Of a DNA stretch of 64,000 nt, positions 9,790-20,669 are shown piece after piece. Made by a program: the position numbers and the translations under genes. The DNA is from Psychrobacter sp. PL19. GTDB taxonomy: Bacteria > Pseudomonadota > Gammaproteobacteria > Pseudomonadales > Moraxellaceae. Under the pieces are notes generated by a model. The model was not told the origin of the DNA, did no database searches, and was given only the letters and a program-made list of their open reading frames with translations. Each line of letters starts with the position of its first letter. The first letter of the stretch is position 1. Location: assembly GCF_017875835.1 (NCBI RefSeq), contig NZ_JAGING010000001.1:2356001-2420000 (forward strand), given 5' to 3'.

Positions 9790-10608
9790 TTAGCTCAAGT
9801 CAAATTCTGACCAAATCGGGGCATGGTCAGACGGTTTTTCCATCGCACGCAGCTCATAGCTGATACCGGCATCAACACATTGATCTTTTAAATCTGGGGT
9901 GCATAAAATATGGTCAATCCGTAAGCCGCGCTTAGGATCGTCATCGAAACCACGACTGCGGTAGTCAAACCAACTATATAGCTCGGTACTCTCTGGATAA
10001 TGCAGACGATAGGTGTCTGTCAGCTCACGCGACATAAGGGTGTCATACCACTCACGCTCCTCGGGTAAGAACGAGGTTTTTCTATTCTTTAGCCAGCGCT
10101 TGGCATTAACCTCGCCAACGCCGATATCAATATCTTCTGGGGCGACATTCATATCACCCATGATAATCAGCGAGCGGCCTTCAGCTTTTAAGGTATCGAT
10201 ATACGCCGTCAAATCCGCATAGTAAGCGCGTTTCATCGGGAATTTGGTCGGATGGTCTTGGCTCTCCCCTTGCGGGAAATAGCCATTGAGCACATCAATC
10301 TCGCGCCCTTGTAGCACATACCGCGCATGAATAAAGCGCTTTTGTGCCTCTTCATCTTCACCAGGAAAGCCTTTTTGTACAAAAATAGGCGCAACTTTCG
10401 AGACCAGTGCTACCCCATAGTGCGCTTTTTGGCCAAAGTATTCGACGTGGTAGCCTAAACTTTCAATATTTTCGAGAGGAAATTGCTCATCATGGACTTT
10501 GGTCTCTTGTAGACCCATCACATCAGGATCGATTATGTCACGTACCGCCTCAAGCTGATGCTGGCGAGCACGAATACCATTGATATTAAAACAGACAAAA
10601 CGGGTCAT
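9790..10608 (-). CDS. xthA: Exodeoxyribonuclease III
   Basis: A 272-residue AP endonuclease / 3'-5' exonuclease of the ExoIII (EEP) family, acting in base-excision repair. The usual motifs appear in order: FNINGIRAR at the N-terminus, LQETKV with the metal-binding Glu, NGYFPQGES, GDMNVAPEDIDIG with the catalytic Asp and Asn, YSWFDYRSRGFDDD, RIDHIL, and the terminal SDHAPIW with the catalytic His. Length is normal. AGGA precedes the ATG. It lies 112 bp upstream of argJ on the same strand, and could be transcribed with it, though the functions are unrelated. Confidence 0.95.
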   Translation of the reverse strand: MTRFVCFNINGIRARQHQLEAVRDIIDPDVMGLQETKVHDEQFPLENIESLGYHVEYFGQKAHYGVALVSKVAPIFVQKGFPGEDEEAQKRFIHARYVLQGREIDVLNGYFPQGESQDHPTKFPMKRAYYADLTAYIDTLKAEGRSLIIMGDMNVAPEDIDIGVGEVNAKRWLKNRKTSFLPEEREWYDTLMSRELTDTYRLHYPESTELYSWFDYRSRGFDDDPKRGLRIDHILCTPDLKDQCVDAGISYELRAMEKPSDHAPIWSEFDLS

Positions 10609-10793
10609 ACATTATCCTATACTAGGTGATTTGAATACGGTGCTAATTCGAACATATGAATGGCTACAAGATATACAAATGATTATGGACCTAAAACGGT
10701 CTATTTGTTGCGTGCTTTTGACGGTTAGGCTACAGTAGAATGATAATTTATTACTATCACAACAACCTGCACTGTTTTTTATCGAGTAATTTT

Positions 10794-11408
10794 ATGAAAA
10801 CCCCTAAAATGACAACAACGACAAACTCGCCTGCAAATGCAGCATCGGCAACTAAAACTATGACCACGCCACTATTTGCTACCAACTATCATGTTTACAT
10901 CAACCATACTGACGCTGGTGGCATAGTCTATCATGCCAATCATTTAGTGTTTTTTGAGAACTGCCGACGTGATTGGTTTACTGAACTCGGATTAAATGGC
11001 TATTTTTTACAGACCACAGATGGTCAAGTGCAACATTTTGTGGTGAGTGAGGCGCAGCTAAACTATCATCAGGCTATATTTTTAGATGAAGTGATTTCGG
11101 TACGTATTGATAAGGTTGAACTAAAACCTGCTAGTATTGTATTTTATCAAAGCATTCATCGTATATTAGCAGAAAATAAGTCAGTAGATAAATCCAAGTC
11201 TACCAATACCTTATTGAGCAGTACTAAGATCGTTATTGCCTGCGTCCAAAATCAGATAAATCCTACTCCATCAGTACAGCCATCCAATCAGGATTCAGTG
11301 GCGCCTACGGTAGTTGCTAGCGCTGCACCAATACGACTGATTCGAGTACCACAAGACCTACATGATAGCATTCAGCAAGCCATCACGCATCATGCTAGTG
11401 AGCAATGA
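10794..11408 (+). CDS. YbgC/4HBT-type acyl-CoA thioesterase with low-complexity insert
   Basis: A hotdog-fold thioesterase of about 204 residues that hydrolyses acyl-CoA. The family signature TDAGGIVYHANHLVFFENCR contains the catalytic Asp. The core runs from residue 25 to about 125. The rest is unusual: where a typical YbgC protein ends at about 130-140 residues, this one has a Ser/Asn/Lys-rich stretch (NKSVDKSKSTNTLLSS), one more beta strand, then a Pro/Gln/Ser-rich segment and a final helix. An upstream in-frame ATG at 10740 would add a non-conserved peptide, so I start at 10794; the ribosome site is weak. YbgC is often linked to the tol-pal cluster, but not here; the next gene is an acyl-CoA ligase. 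Confidence 0.8.
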   Translation: MKTPKMTTTTNSPANAASATKTMTTPLFATNYHVYINHTDAGGIVYHANHLVFFENCRRDWFTELGLNGYFLQTTDGQVQHFVVSEAQLNYHQAIFLDEVISVRIDKVELKPASIVFYQSIHRILAENKSVDKSKSTNTLLSSTKIVIACVQNQINPTPSVQPSNQDSVAPTVVASAAPIRLIRVPQDLHDSIQQAITHHASEQ

Positions 11409-12104
11409 CCGCGGCTGATAAACACTAGTCTTGACTATACGCATAGTGGTACCCCTATTGGGAGCACCCCTACTAGTATCAATCCTATACCCAGGTTTTG
11501 TGATATTCAAGTATGCAGCGAGCGCTTCTCAGCGCCATTCACTATAAGCCATTCACTATAAATAGGTGCAAGTTTTGTCATCCGTACAATACTGATGCTT
11601 ACTCTTATGTTGACGGCTGGCCTTGCTTGCTCATTTATCTATTTTATAGAGAGTAAATATTATTTTTCTGTCAATTAGTTAGCCTTCAGTGAGCCCTCGG
11701 CTACCCATATTAAAATTCGTCTATAAAACTATGTGTTATTTTTACATAGACTGTTCAGTTACAGCATACTAACACGCGATTTGGTTATAGCTATGCTAGT
11801 ATCTTGCTAGAATACATAGTCATATTTATCTTAACTTTTAGTCAATAAAAACTTCAATTAATAAAACTTCAGTTAATAATGTTCGATCAGCAGTATGTAA
11901 ACATAACTGTATGTTGAATTGTTAAAGTTGTTTAATAAATGAGCAATAATGATATAACATAGCCAGACCCTAGCAGTCCGTCAATGAATAAAAATGGTAT
12001 CGCACTCAGCACGTCAGCGCTGATTCGTATTATTAGCATAGGCAGGACTGCTTCTTTATAACACCTTACCCAGTATTAATTATTAAATTTTGAGGACGCG
12101 GACA
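11409..12104. other. Long leader / intergenic region before the acyl-CoA ligase
   Basis: About 700 bp with no convincing ORF. It contains a short direct repeat of GCCATTCACTATAA near 11533-11561, a 15-bp imperfect direct repeat (AAAACTTCAATTAAT-like) at 11847-11861 and 11863-11877, and a possible hairpin just before the ligase: AGCAGTCC at 11972-11979 pairs with GGACTGCT at 12045-12052, with the palindrome TCAGCGCTGA between them. It probably carries the promoter and a structured leader for the ligase. Confidence 0.5.
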
Positions 12105-13796
12105 ATGATAGTGAATAAACCTTGGCTGGCTTATTATCCTACCACTGTACCTAAAACAATTGACCCTGATAAGTATGGTAGCTTGATGGAGCTATACGAG
12201 GAGTGTTTTGATCGCTTCCGTTGGCAGCCTATGAGTATTTGTATGGATGTTACTCATAGTTATAACGAGGTTGATGAAGCATCGCTTGCGGTAGCGGCAT
12301 GGTTACAGGCACAAGGTATTCCCAAGGGTAGTATCGTAGCGCTAATGATGCCAAACGTACCCCAGTACTTGCCAACTATGATTGGCATCCTGCGCGCAGG
12401 CTACGTCTGTACCCCTATCAATCCGTTATGTACGGGCCGTGAATTGCGCCATCAACTGAATGACTCCGGCGCTAAAATTATATTTATCATTGATAATTTT
12501 GCCCAAGCACTTGAGCAAGTGGTTGATGAGACTCCTATTAAGCGTATTGTCCTGTCAAAAATGGGCGATATGATGGGCTTAAAGGGAATTTTGGTTAACA
12601 CCATTGTTCGTCAAGTCAAACGCTTAGTGCCTAAATATAAGCTCAATGATCCTAAGCATGAAGTGACCAAGTTCCCTGACGTGCTTAAAATGGGTAGAGA
12701 CTTAACGTTTCAACAACCAACAATGGCCTTAGAGCAAACAGCCATATTGCAATATACCGGTGGTACGACCGGCCTACCCAAAGGGGTGATTTTAACCCAA
12801 CGCAATATCGTGGCCGCTGGCCTACAATCCGAAGCATGGTACCGTCCTGTTACTTCAAATATTAATGAAGTCTATATCAATATGATTATGGCGTTACCGC
12901 TGTATCATACTTACGCCTTTATGCTTAGCCTGTTAAGCATGCGTTCAGGGTATACCTTTATATTGGTACCTAACCCGCGCGATATGCCAGGATTTATCAA
13001 AACTTTATCCAAGCAACCTTTTCATATATTCCCTGGCGTTAACACTATGTTTAAAGAGTTGCTTGATCAGCCACAATTTAAACAGCTGAACTTCACGTCA
13101 CTGCGTATTTCTCAAGCGGGTGGGATGGCAGCAACTGAACAGACGGCAGCGCGCTGGCTCGAGGTTACTGGCTGCCCTATGATTGAAGGTTGGGGAATGA
13201 CTGAAGGGTTGGCCGTAGGAACAGCAAACGTGGTCACTGACCGTAAGTTTAACGCCACGATAGGCATTCCAGGTCCTAGCGTTGATGTCATTGTGATTGA
13301 TGAAGATAACGAGCGCGTTGGTGCTCATCAGTCGGGCGAAATGTGTATTAAAGGCCCTAACGTGACTTCTGGCTATTTCAATCGTGATAACAGTGATAGC
13401 TTTACCAAAGACGGTTACTTTCGTACCGGCGATATCGTCAGTATGGATGAAAGGGGCTACATTACCTTACTAGATCGCAAAAAAGATATGGTTTTGGTCT
13501 CGGGATTTAATGTTTACCCGAATGAAGTTGAATTGGTGATGCTGGACTGCGATGGCATTGTTGACTGTGCAGTAATCGGTGTTCCTGATGAGCGCCAAGG
13601 TGAAGCGGTCAAAATCTATATCGTTCGCACAGATAACAAGGTCACCAAAGAGACGGTTAAAGAATTTGCGCTGGATAATCTAACGGGCTATAAATGTCCC
13701 CGGTATATCGAGTTCGTTACTGAACTGCCAAAGAACAATATCGGCAAAGTGCTACGTCAAAAGTTGCGTGAACAGCATCTAGCAGATCATGGTTAA
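12105..13796 (+). CDS. Long-chain acyl-CoA ligase (FadD type)
   Basis: A 563-residue adenylate-forming enzyme that activates a carboxylic acid to its CoA ester. The phosphate-binding loop YTGGTTGLPKGVILT, the GWGMTEG (A5) motif, YFRTGDIVSMDERG with the ribose-binding Asp, and LDRKKDMVLVSGFNVYPNE with the hinge are all present; the last is the fatty-acyl-CoA-synthetase signature. The length matches E. coli FadD (561). I start at the ATG at 12105: GAGGA lies 8 bases upstream, and the TTG at 12090 that would extend the frame overlaps that ribosome site. Fatty acids are the likely substrates, but a 4-hydroxy or keto acid is possible given the adjacent module. A strong terminator follows. Confidence 0.9.
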   Translation: MIVNKPWLAYYPTTVPKTIDPDKYGSLMELYEECFDRFRWQPMSICMDVTHSYNEVDEASLAVAAWLQAQGIPKGSIVALMMPNVPQYLPTMIGILRAGYVCTPINPLCTGRELRHQLNDSGAKIIFIIDNFAQALEQVVDETPIKRIVLSKMGDMMGLKGILVNTIVRQVKRLVPKYKLNDPKHEVTKFPDVLKMGRDLTFQQPTMALEQTAILQYTGGTTGLPKGVILTQRNIVAAGLQSEAWYRPVTSNINEVYINMIMALPLYHTYAFMLSLLSMRSGYTFILVPNPRDMPGFIKTLSKQPFHIFPGVNTMFKELLDQPQFKQLNFTSLRISQAGGMAATEQTAARWLEVTGCPMIEGWGMTEGLAVGTANVVTDRKFNATIGIPGPSVDVIVIDEDNERVGAHQSGEMCIKGPNVTSGYFNRDNSDSFTKDGYFRTGDIVSMDERGYITLLDRKKDMVLVSGFNVYPNEVELVMLDCDGIVDCAVIGVPDERQGEAVKIYIVRTDNKVTKETVKEFALDNLTGYKCPRYIEFVTELPKNNIGKVLRQKLREQHLADHG

Positions 13797-13840
13797 GACT
13801 GTTTATTCAACTGTCGTGTTTTATCGATAATAAATCATCA

Positions 13841-13876
13841 AAAAAGCCCTCCACATCACAATATAGAGGGCTTTTT
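13841..13876. terminator. Rho-independent terminator, bidirectional
   Basis: Perfect 11-bp stem: AAAAAGCCCTC at 13841-13851 and GAGGGCTTTTT at 13866-13876, with a 14-nt loop. It lies between the convergent ligase and SDR genes. Confidence 0.88.
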
Positions 13877-13889
13877 ATGGTCTTAATTT

Positions 13890-13931
13890 CAGTAGCATTT
13901 GCACAGTAGCATTCGCACAGTAATATTTGCA
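13890..13931. repeat. 14-bp tandem repeat, three units
   Basis: Three near-identical units of CAGTAGCATTTGCA in a row, followed by a partial fourth (CAGTAAG). It lies between the terminator and the 3' end of the SDR gene. Confidence 0.85.
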
Positions 13932-13977
13932 CAGTAAGATAAGTCTAGCGATATCAGTGAGTCGATGTTCAATCCGC

Positions 13978-14847
13978 TTAGCTGATCTTATTAACCATAC
14001 TTAATGGTAAACGCTTCATAGCTTGACCCACGATTGACCATGGCAGGCTTGGTACAGAAGCTTCTTCAACACCGGACTCAATCGCTGCCACCATAGCGGT
14101 AGTACCAGTAGCCGCATCGACTTCAAACGGCAGTTTTTGGGCTTTTTCATTAATCTCAGTACGAATATAACCCGGATAGATAGTAGAGACTTTAATAGGC
14201 AATTTGGTAAGCAGCATATCAGCGCGGATACCTTCTGCTAAATACGCCAAGCCCGCCTTACTGGCCCCATAAGTAGTTATGTGACCGGGCAGACCCCGCA
14301 TCGCTGATATACTCGATATCACCACTAGATGACCACTGTTTTGTTCCCGGAATATTTGCATTGCCGCTTCACACTGCGCTAAGGCTGAAATAAAGTTAAT
14401 CTCAGCCGTGTGGCGATTAATCTCAAAACGCCCTTTGCCAATGCGGCGACTGTCACCAACGCCGGCGTTCACTACGATCCGGTCAATATGACCAAAGTCC
14501 GCTTTGAACGCATCAAATACTTCAAATATAGCATCATAGTCACTAACATCTAAAACGCGGTGTTCAATACGAACCTCAGGATAGCGATCCATGAGCTCCG
14601 CTTTAAGTTGCTCTAAGCGTTCGGCACGGCGTGCACAGATTGCCAAATTGTAGCCTAACTTTGCGAATATCCGGGCCATGCCTTCGCCTAGTCCTGAGCT
14701 AGCACCAGTAATCAAAACCGTTTTGCCGCGGCCCACTTGCTGTTTGCCCAAGCCTTTTAAGTAGCGTGCAGGCTGAATGGCACTAAATGCTTGTTCTTTA
14801 CCTTGTCTGGCTGTTTGGGTCATTAGGCTCATTAATTTATTTTGCAT
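13978..14847 (-). CDS. Short-chain dehydrogenase/reductase
   Basis: A 289-residue NAD(P)-dependent oxidoreductase of the classical SDR family. The cofactor motif TGASSGLGEG starts near residue 46, the structural NAGVGD is in the middle, the catalytic Ser is in VISSIS, and YGASK supplies Tyr and Lys. A basic residue pair after the second strand (CARRAERL) suggests a preference for NADP. About 40 extra residues precede the Rossmann fold. AAGGGA is upstream of the ATG. It is the last gene of a minus-strand run with a histidine-phosphatase-family protein, an APH-like kinase and an acyl-CoA dehydrogenase, which suggests a role in acyl-CoA or hydroxy-acid metabolism (compare LvaD in levulinate breakdown). 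Confidence 0.88.
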   Translation of the reverse strand: MQNKLMSLMTQTARQGKEQAFSAIQPARYLKGLGKQQVGRGKTVLITGASSGLGEGMARIFAKLGYNLAICARRAERLEQLKAELMDRYPEVRIEHRVLDVSDYDAIFEVFDAFKADFGHIDRIVVNAGVGDSRRIGKGRFEINRHTAEINFISALAQCEAAMQIFREQNSGHLVVISSISAMRGLPGHITTYGASKAGLAYLAEGIRADMLLTKLPIKVSTIYPGYIRTEINEKAQKLPFEVDAATGTTAMVAAIESGVEEASVPSLPWSIVGQAMKRLPLSMVNKIS

Positions 14848-15035
14848 GGCAGTCCCTTGTATATCAAAATTAAAAAAGAATAAGACGCTACAAACCCAGT
14901 TTATAGCGTCTTGAAAGCATTTTGCTGTTTAAAAACATCTTGCTAAAAACAACCCATTATAAGGTTTATGTTTTTATACATAAGTACGGTTATGTATTAA
15001 AGACCAACTTTTTATTCTTACTATCGTCGGTCAGC

Positions 15036-15788
15036 TTATCGCCAAGTCACAAACCGCTTGCCATCAGCGAATAGATGGCTATATTCATTTACTGATAATA
15101 AGCGCGCAGACTGATCTTTTAGAGTGATCGCAGTAACGCCAGTATTAACCAAACTTTTATTAAGCTGATAAGCGACTTGACTGCCCTGTTGCAATAACTG
15201 CGATGTAATAGCGGCTATAACACCCCCTGAAGTGAAGACCAGCACCGTGCTATCTCGCTCTAAGTGGCTCAGATTTGTTATTTGTGAGCGCACCTGCTCC
15301 AGCGCTTGCTGCGCACGGACGTTGAACTGCGGCCAGCTTTCCACATAATCCGTATCATTGTCACCTGCATGCCAGCGCTGCATAGCACGATCAAACAGCT
15401 CAGCTAGGCGGGTGTTTGGGGCATCAGCTTTGGCCAGCTCAGCTGCAACCACAGCCCGACTGATAAAGGCGGGGTCAGACTTGATAAACACATCTTTATG
15501 ATTAAACTCATCAAAAACCGGCAACACATAGCTGTCAGGCGCTTCAATATTTATGATCGATGACTCAGCACCACCAGCTACTGATGGCTGATAAGCCTCC
15601 CAAAAACAGCGGGCAGAATCCTGTTGCCGTAGCAAACTACCGGTAAAAATAGCATCGATTCGGCGCTGGGTAGTCGCGTAATGCTGACCGAGCAGACGCG
15701 CTTGTGTTCCACCCAACTCTGAGAGCTGATCGTAATTTTCTTGTCCAAATGATGCTTGACCATGGCGGGCTAAAAGTATGGTTGTCAT
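15036..15788 (-). CDS. Histidine-phosphatase-family protein with altered active site
   Basis: A 250-residue member of the phosphoglycerate-mutase-like superfamily. The N-terminal LARHGQASF holds the RHG catalytic histidine. The region that normally carries the second active-site histidine (usual form SHGG) reads VFTSGGVIAA here, so that His is replaced by Ser. Similar SGG variants are, as I recall, common in a subfamily that sits beside acyl-CoA dehydrogenase and APH-like genes, so it is not likely to be a sequencing error. Whether it is an active phosphatase is unclear. It lies 188 bp before the SDR gene and 144 bp after the APH-like kinase gene on the minus strand. Confidence 0.82.
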   Translation of the reverse strand: MTTILLARHGQASFGQENYDQLSELGGTQARLLGQHYATTQRRIDAIFTGSLLRQQDSARCFWEAYQPSVAGGAESSIINIEAPDSYVLPVFDEFNHKDVFIKSDPAFISRAVVAAELAKADAPNTRLAELFDRAMQRWHAGDNDTDYVESWPQFNVRAQQALEQVRSQITNLSHLERDSTVLVFTSGGVIAAITSQLLQQGSQVAYQLNKSLVNTGVTAITLKDQSARLLSVNEYSHLFADGKRFVTWR

Positions 15789-15932
15789 AGTGATACTGCC
15801 TAGTTTTAGGTTAGCTATTCTTGATTTACTTATTTGTAAAACGTCTATTGGTAGCTAGAATGCTAGCTACTGTCATAATGCTTATAGTCTAAGACCTTAA
15901 GCGCAAGAGTATTGCCCCGTAAAATGCTGACA

Positions 15933-17357
<1,425 letters not shown>

Positions 17358-17418
17358 GCGATGCTCCTTATCATTTAGCATATTATTTTTTACTTAGGCT
17401 ATTTTAATTGCTGGTTCA

Positions 17419-18687
17419 TTACGCTTTAGGCTTAGAAGGACGACTGAAGCCTTGACGCTTTAGCTCTAGTTTGGCAATCATGGTTTTATGCACTTCATCA
17501 GGGCCATCCGCTAAGCGTAGCGCCCTTGCCTGCGCAAAAAAGCTCGGTAGCATGGTATCTTGGCAGACACCCATACCGCCATAGATTTGAATTGCCATAT
17601 CGACCACTTCTTGTAATACGGTAGGTGCCACTACTTTAATCGCTGATATTTCAGTCAATGCCGCTTTAGTCCCCTGGCTGTCCATTTTTTGCGCCGCATA
17701 TAGTGTTAGTAGACGGGCTTGGTCAATCTTAATACGGGCTTCAGCAATGCGTTCTAGATTGCCCCCTAGTTGTAGTAGAGGTTTGCCAAAGGCAGTACGA
17801 CTCATGCCCCGATGAATGGCAAGCTCTAATGACTTTTCGGCCGCGCCAACACAGCGCATACAATGATGAATCCGGCCTGGCCCTAAACGGCCTTGGGCAA
17901 TCTCAAAGCCCATCCCCGCCCCACCAATAAAACGGGTAACCGGCACACGCACATCGGTAAAGCTGACCTCGCCATGACCATGCGGGGCATCATAATCACC
18001 AAATACTTTTAGCATGCGTTCAATCTTAACCCCAGCAGTGTTAGCAGGTACTAATACCATGGAGTGTTGATGATGGCGGTCTTTACTGTCATCAGGCGTA
18101 TAAGCCATCACAATCAGTAGATTAACCGCCGGATCACCAAGACCAGAGGACCACCATTTACTACCGTTGATAACGATTTCATCACCTGCAACCACAGCAG
18201 TTGCCTGCATATTGGTGGCATCACTGGACGCCACATCAGGCTCAGTCATACAAAATACCGAGCGAGTCTTACCAGCCAATAACGGTGTTAACCACTGATC
18301 TTGCTGCTGTTGAGTGCCATAGCGCCACAACAGTTCCATATTGCCACTGTCCGGTGCATTACAGTTAAAGACATACGGCGCCAATAAGCTGCGTCCTGTC
18401 AGCTCTGCAATGGGCGCGTAATCCGTCACTGATAGCCCAGCACCTAGCTCATCGTCTGGCAAGAATAAATTCCAAAGCCCCGCCTCGCGCGCTTGCGTAC
18501 GCAGTGCCTCATATTTTTCTGGCCACTGCCAATTGCGCCAATTGCCATCAGGATTTTGTTCATGGCAGTCTTGCCAAAATTGGGCTTCAATCGGCTCAAT
18601 ATAAGTGGCAATAAAGTCTTTGACTTGTGCATGCATGGCTTGACCATGTGGGGTGGCGGTAAACATTAGGGTGGATGCTGTAGACAT
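17419..18687 (-). CDS. Acyl-CoA dehydrogenase (ACAD10/11-like)
   Basis: A 422-residue FAD-dependent acyl-CoA dehydrogenase. The FAD-binding segment FCMTEPDVASSDATNMQ and the following INGSKWWSSG, then LGPGRIHHCMRCVGAAEKSL and the C-terminal QIYGGMGV are all family features. Near the end, ADGPDEVH stands where many acyl-CoA dehydrogenases have EGT-x-EIQ, so an Asp seems to take the place of the usual catalytic Glu; this variant belongs to the ACAD10/11-like branch. Strong AAGGAAGAGGAA precedes the ATG. It is the first gene of the minus-strand run with the APH-like kinase, the histidine-phosphatase-family protein and the SDR. In ACAD11 and LvaC systems the dehydrogenase partner acts on the phosphorylated 4-hydroxyacyl-CoA. 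Confidence 0.9.
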   Translation of the reverse strand: MSTASTLMFTATPHGQAMHAQVKDFIATYIEPIEAQFWQDCHEQNPDGNWRNWQWPEKYEALRTQAREAGLWNLFLPDDELGAGLSVTDYAPIAELTGRSLLAPYVFNCNAPDSGNMELLWRYGTQQQQDQWLTPLLAGKTRSVFCMTEPDVASSDATNMQATAVVAGDEIVINGSKWWSSGLGDPAVNLLIVMAYTPDDSKDRHHQHSMVLVPANTAGVKIERMLKVFGDYDAPHGHGEVSFTDVRVPVTRFIGGAGMGFEIAQGRLGPGRIHHCMRCVGAAEKSLELAIHRGMSRTAFGKPLLQLGGNLERIAEARIKIDQARLLTLYAAQKMDSQGTKAALTEISAIKVVAPTVLQEVVDMAIQIYGGMGVCQDTMLPSFFAQARALRLADGPDEVHKTMIAKLELKRQGFSRPSKPKA

Positions 18688-18967
18688 AGTGAACTTCCTC
18701 TTCCTTGTTGGATATTTTTAGTTGCTGATTTTTAAATGAGATATCTTAATTATTAAAGCTATATTGCTGATAAAAACCAGACTTTTTTGCCTGCTTAATA
18801 GCAGCCTACTCCCCGACGCCAAAAGACATATTATGTCGTTCAATCAGCCGTCCTTTTGGTCTGCCGCCAATTTTTATCATACATAACGCCGACATCCTGT
18901 CTTCTTAATACGGGTCTAATCGCTTCAAAGCTGTCTATTTATAGCATACTCACTATTATGAAGCAGC

Positions 18968-19000
18968 AAAAAGGCGCGACCGGCTAGGCCACGCCTTTAA
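18968..19000 (-). terminator. Probable terminator of sohB
   Basis: Read on the minus strand, AAAGGCG pairs with CGCCTTT across a GC-rich loop region, followed by a run of T. It lies about 130 bp after the sohB stop codon. Confidence 0.7.
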
Positions 19001-19073
19001 GAGTTCTGATTAACTTACTGAAGATAATGACATAAATCAATATTTATAATCACATCTTAACCACGAGAATAGC

Positions 19074-19120
19074 GCTTAATGCTTAATGCTTAATGCTTAA
19101 TGCTTAATGCTTAATGCTTA
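19074..19120. repeat. 7-bp tandem repeat (GCTTAAT), six to seven units
   Basis: Six perfect GCTTAAT units followed by a partial one, ending 7 bp before the sohB stop codon (on the other strand). Confidence 0.95.
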
Positions 19121-19126
19121 AACTTA

Positions 19127-20095
19127 TTACTTTAAGATGTTTAAGCGACTATTGAAGTCAAAACGCATTAGAGCATCAGGTAATTTATCAACTGCCATAC
19201 TGAGCGTGGCTTCAGCCGCTTGCGACAGCCCTAACTTCTCTGCCAAGGTTGGCTTTTGGCGTGAATGTAACGCATAGACTTCATTATTGTCCATCAAATT
19301 TAAAATGTAGCTGTCAGACGTTTGCAGGCTATCGATCAAGTTAAGAGCCAATGCATCTTCACCATACCAATGCTCACCGGTAGCGACTTTATCTATATCA
19401 AGAGTTGGACGATAAGTATTCACAAAATGCTTAAATAATTGATGGGTCTGTTCCAGCTCTTCTTGATACTTGGCACGGTCTTCATCATCATTTTCACCGA
19501 ACACGGTTACGGTGCGCTTATAATCGCCTGCGGTAAACATTTCATAATCAACATCGTGATTTTTGAGCCATTTATGAAAATTGGGTAATTGCGACACCAC
19601 ACCGATAGAACCAATAATTGCAAATGGCGCGGCAACGATATTGTCCGCCACACAAGCCATCATGTAGCCACCACTGGCAGCGACTTTATCGACACATACT
19701 GTCAGTTTGAAACCCGCCTCTTTTAGGCGAGCCAACTGCGCTGCTGCTAGCCCATAACCATGTACCAAACCACCGCCTGATTCGAGGCGGACGACCACTT
19801 CATCACCTTTATTAGCGGTACTGATTAGCGTACTAATCTCTTCGCGTAGGTGCTTGACCGCTGTCGCTTTAATATCACCATCAAAGTCGAGTACAAAGAC
19901 TTGCTGGTTGTCGTGTTTGCCTTTGGCTTTATTTTTTGACGCTTGCTTGGCTTGTTTGGCCATACTTTTTTTGAGCTGTTTCAGTGCCGCTTTGCCTTGC
20001 GTGGCTTCCATTACATCTTGGCGGCGTTGCGCTTGGGTCTTGTTAAGATGCATAACTTTGAGTTCAACAGGGTTTTTAGGAGGATGAAATAGCAT
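19127..20095 (-). CDS. sohB: SohB-like S49 peptidase
   Basis: A 322-residue serine protease of family S49 (signal-peptide-peptidase A / SohB group). The Ser-Lys dyad is visible: S141 in KVAASGGYMMACVAD and K193 in AGDYKRT. The stretches RLESGGGLVHGYGLAAAQL, PFAIIGSIGVV and KVATGEHWYG match E. coli SohB closely. E. coli SohB starts with a membrane helix; here the first 60 residues are basic and Lys/Ala/Gln-rich (KSMAKQAKQASKNKAKGK) with no hydrophobic segment. AAGGA before the ATG supports this start, so the missing anchor seems real. Its substrates are unknown; it may be peripherally attached or cytoplasmic. Confidence 0.92.
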   Translation of the reverse strand: MLFHPPKNPVELKVMHLNKTQAQRRQDVMEATQGKAALKQLKKSMAKQAKQASKNKAKGKHDNQQVFVLDFDGDIKATAVKHLREEISTLISTANKGDEVVVRLESGGGLVHGYGLAAAQLARLKEAGFKLTVCVDKVAASGGYMMACVADNIVAAPFAIIGSIGVVSQLPNFHKWLKNHDVDYEMFTAGDYKRTVTVFGENDDEDRAKYQEELEQTHQLFKHFVNTYRPTLDIDKVATGEHWYGEDALALNLIDSLQTSDSYILNLMDNNEVYALHSRQKPTLAEKLGLSQAAEATLSMAVDKLPDALMRFDFNSRLNILK

Positions 20096-20669
20096 AAAAA
20101 TAATTCCTTTAATAATTAAAATGATGGCCGTCTTTTATCAATAATTTTTGTGAATAATGTTATAGACGTCATCCTGATATGCGCGCAGTAACGCGGGTTT
20201 TCAAGCATGGAGATAATATTTAATCAGTGACTAACTTTGCTGAAAGATAGCTTGCTGACATCGTATTTCTAGGTTTTGAATCTATTGGTATAGTTGTATA
20301 ACAAAGGCAGTTTAGGCATAATATGCGTTTACATCTATTTTTATGCCGCCAACGTGATGACTGTTTGTCTTGAATGCGTTGTATATGCTATTTTTTGAGG
20401 GCATCGATTAAGGATATTAATGAATGCTAGTACTCCTCAAAGTAACAACGCCCATAGCCAATGAGATTGCACTATTAACCAAGCGGGCCTTATTTTTTAG
20501 TACTGAATTAACACTGAATGAGTACTGAATGAGCGCTGAAATTTTTGGTGCTCATAGGCCCTGCCGACTGTCGCTAAATTGGCCGAAAGCAGATAACTTT
20601 GGTTGAAAACAGATAACGATGGCAGCATTATTGTACTTTGAATTGGGCTGATAACTGGAAAATTATATT
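20096..20669. other. Divergent intergenic region sohB / aspS
   Basis: About 570 bp between divergently read genes. Small direct repeats are present (ACTGAAT near 20500-20530; CAGATAAC near 20590-20620). I see no ORF or RNA gene. It probably holds both promoters and the aspS leader. Confidence 0.45.

Larger units (their letters stand above)
18688..19126. other. Intergenic region between sohB and the acyl-CoA operon
   Basis: About 440 bp. It holds the sohB terminator, a 7-bp tandem repeat next to the sohB stop codon, and presumably the promoter of the acyl-CoA dehydrogenase operon. No ORF of interest. Confidence 0.5.
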
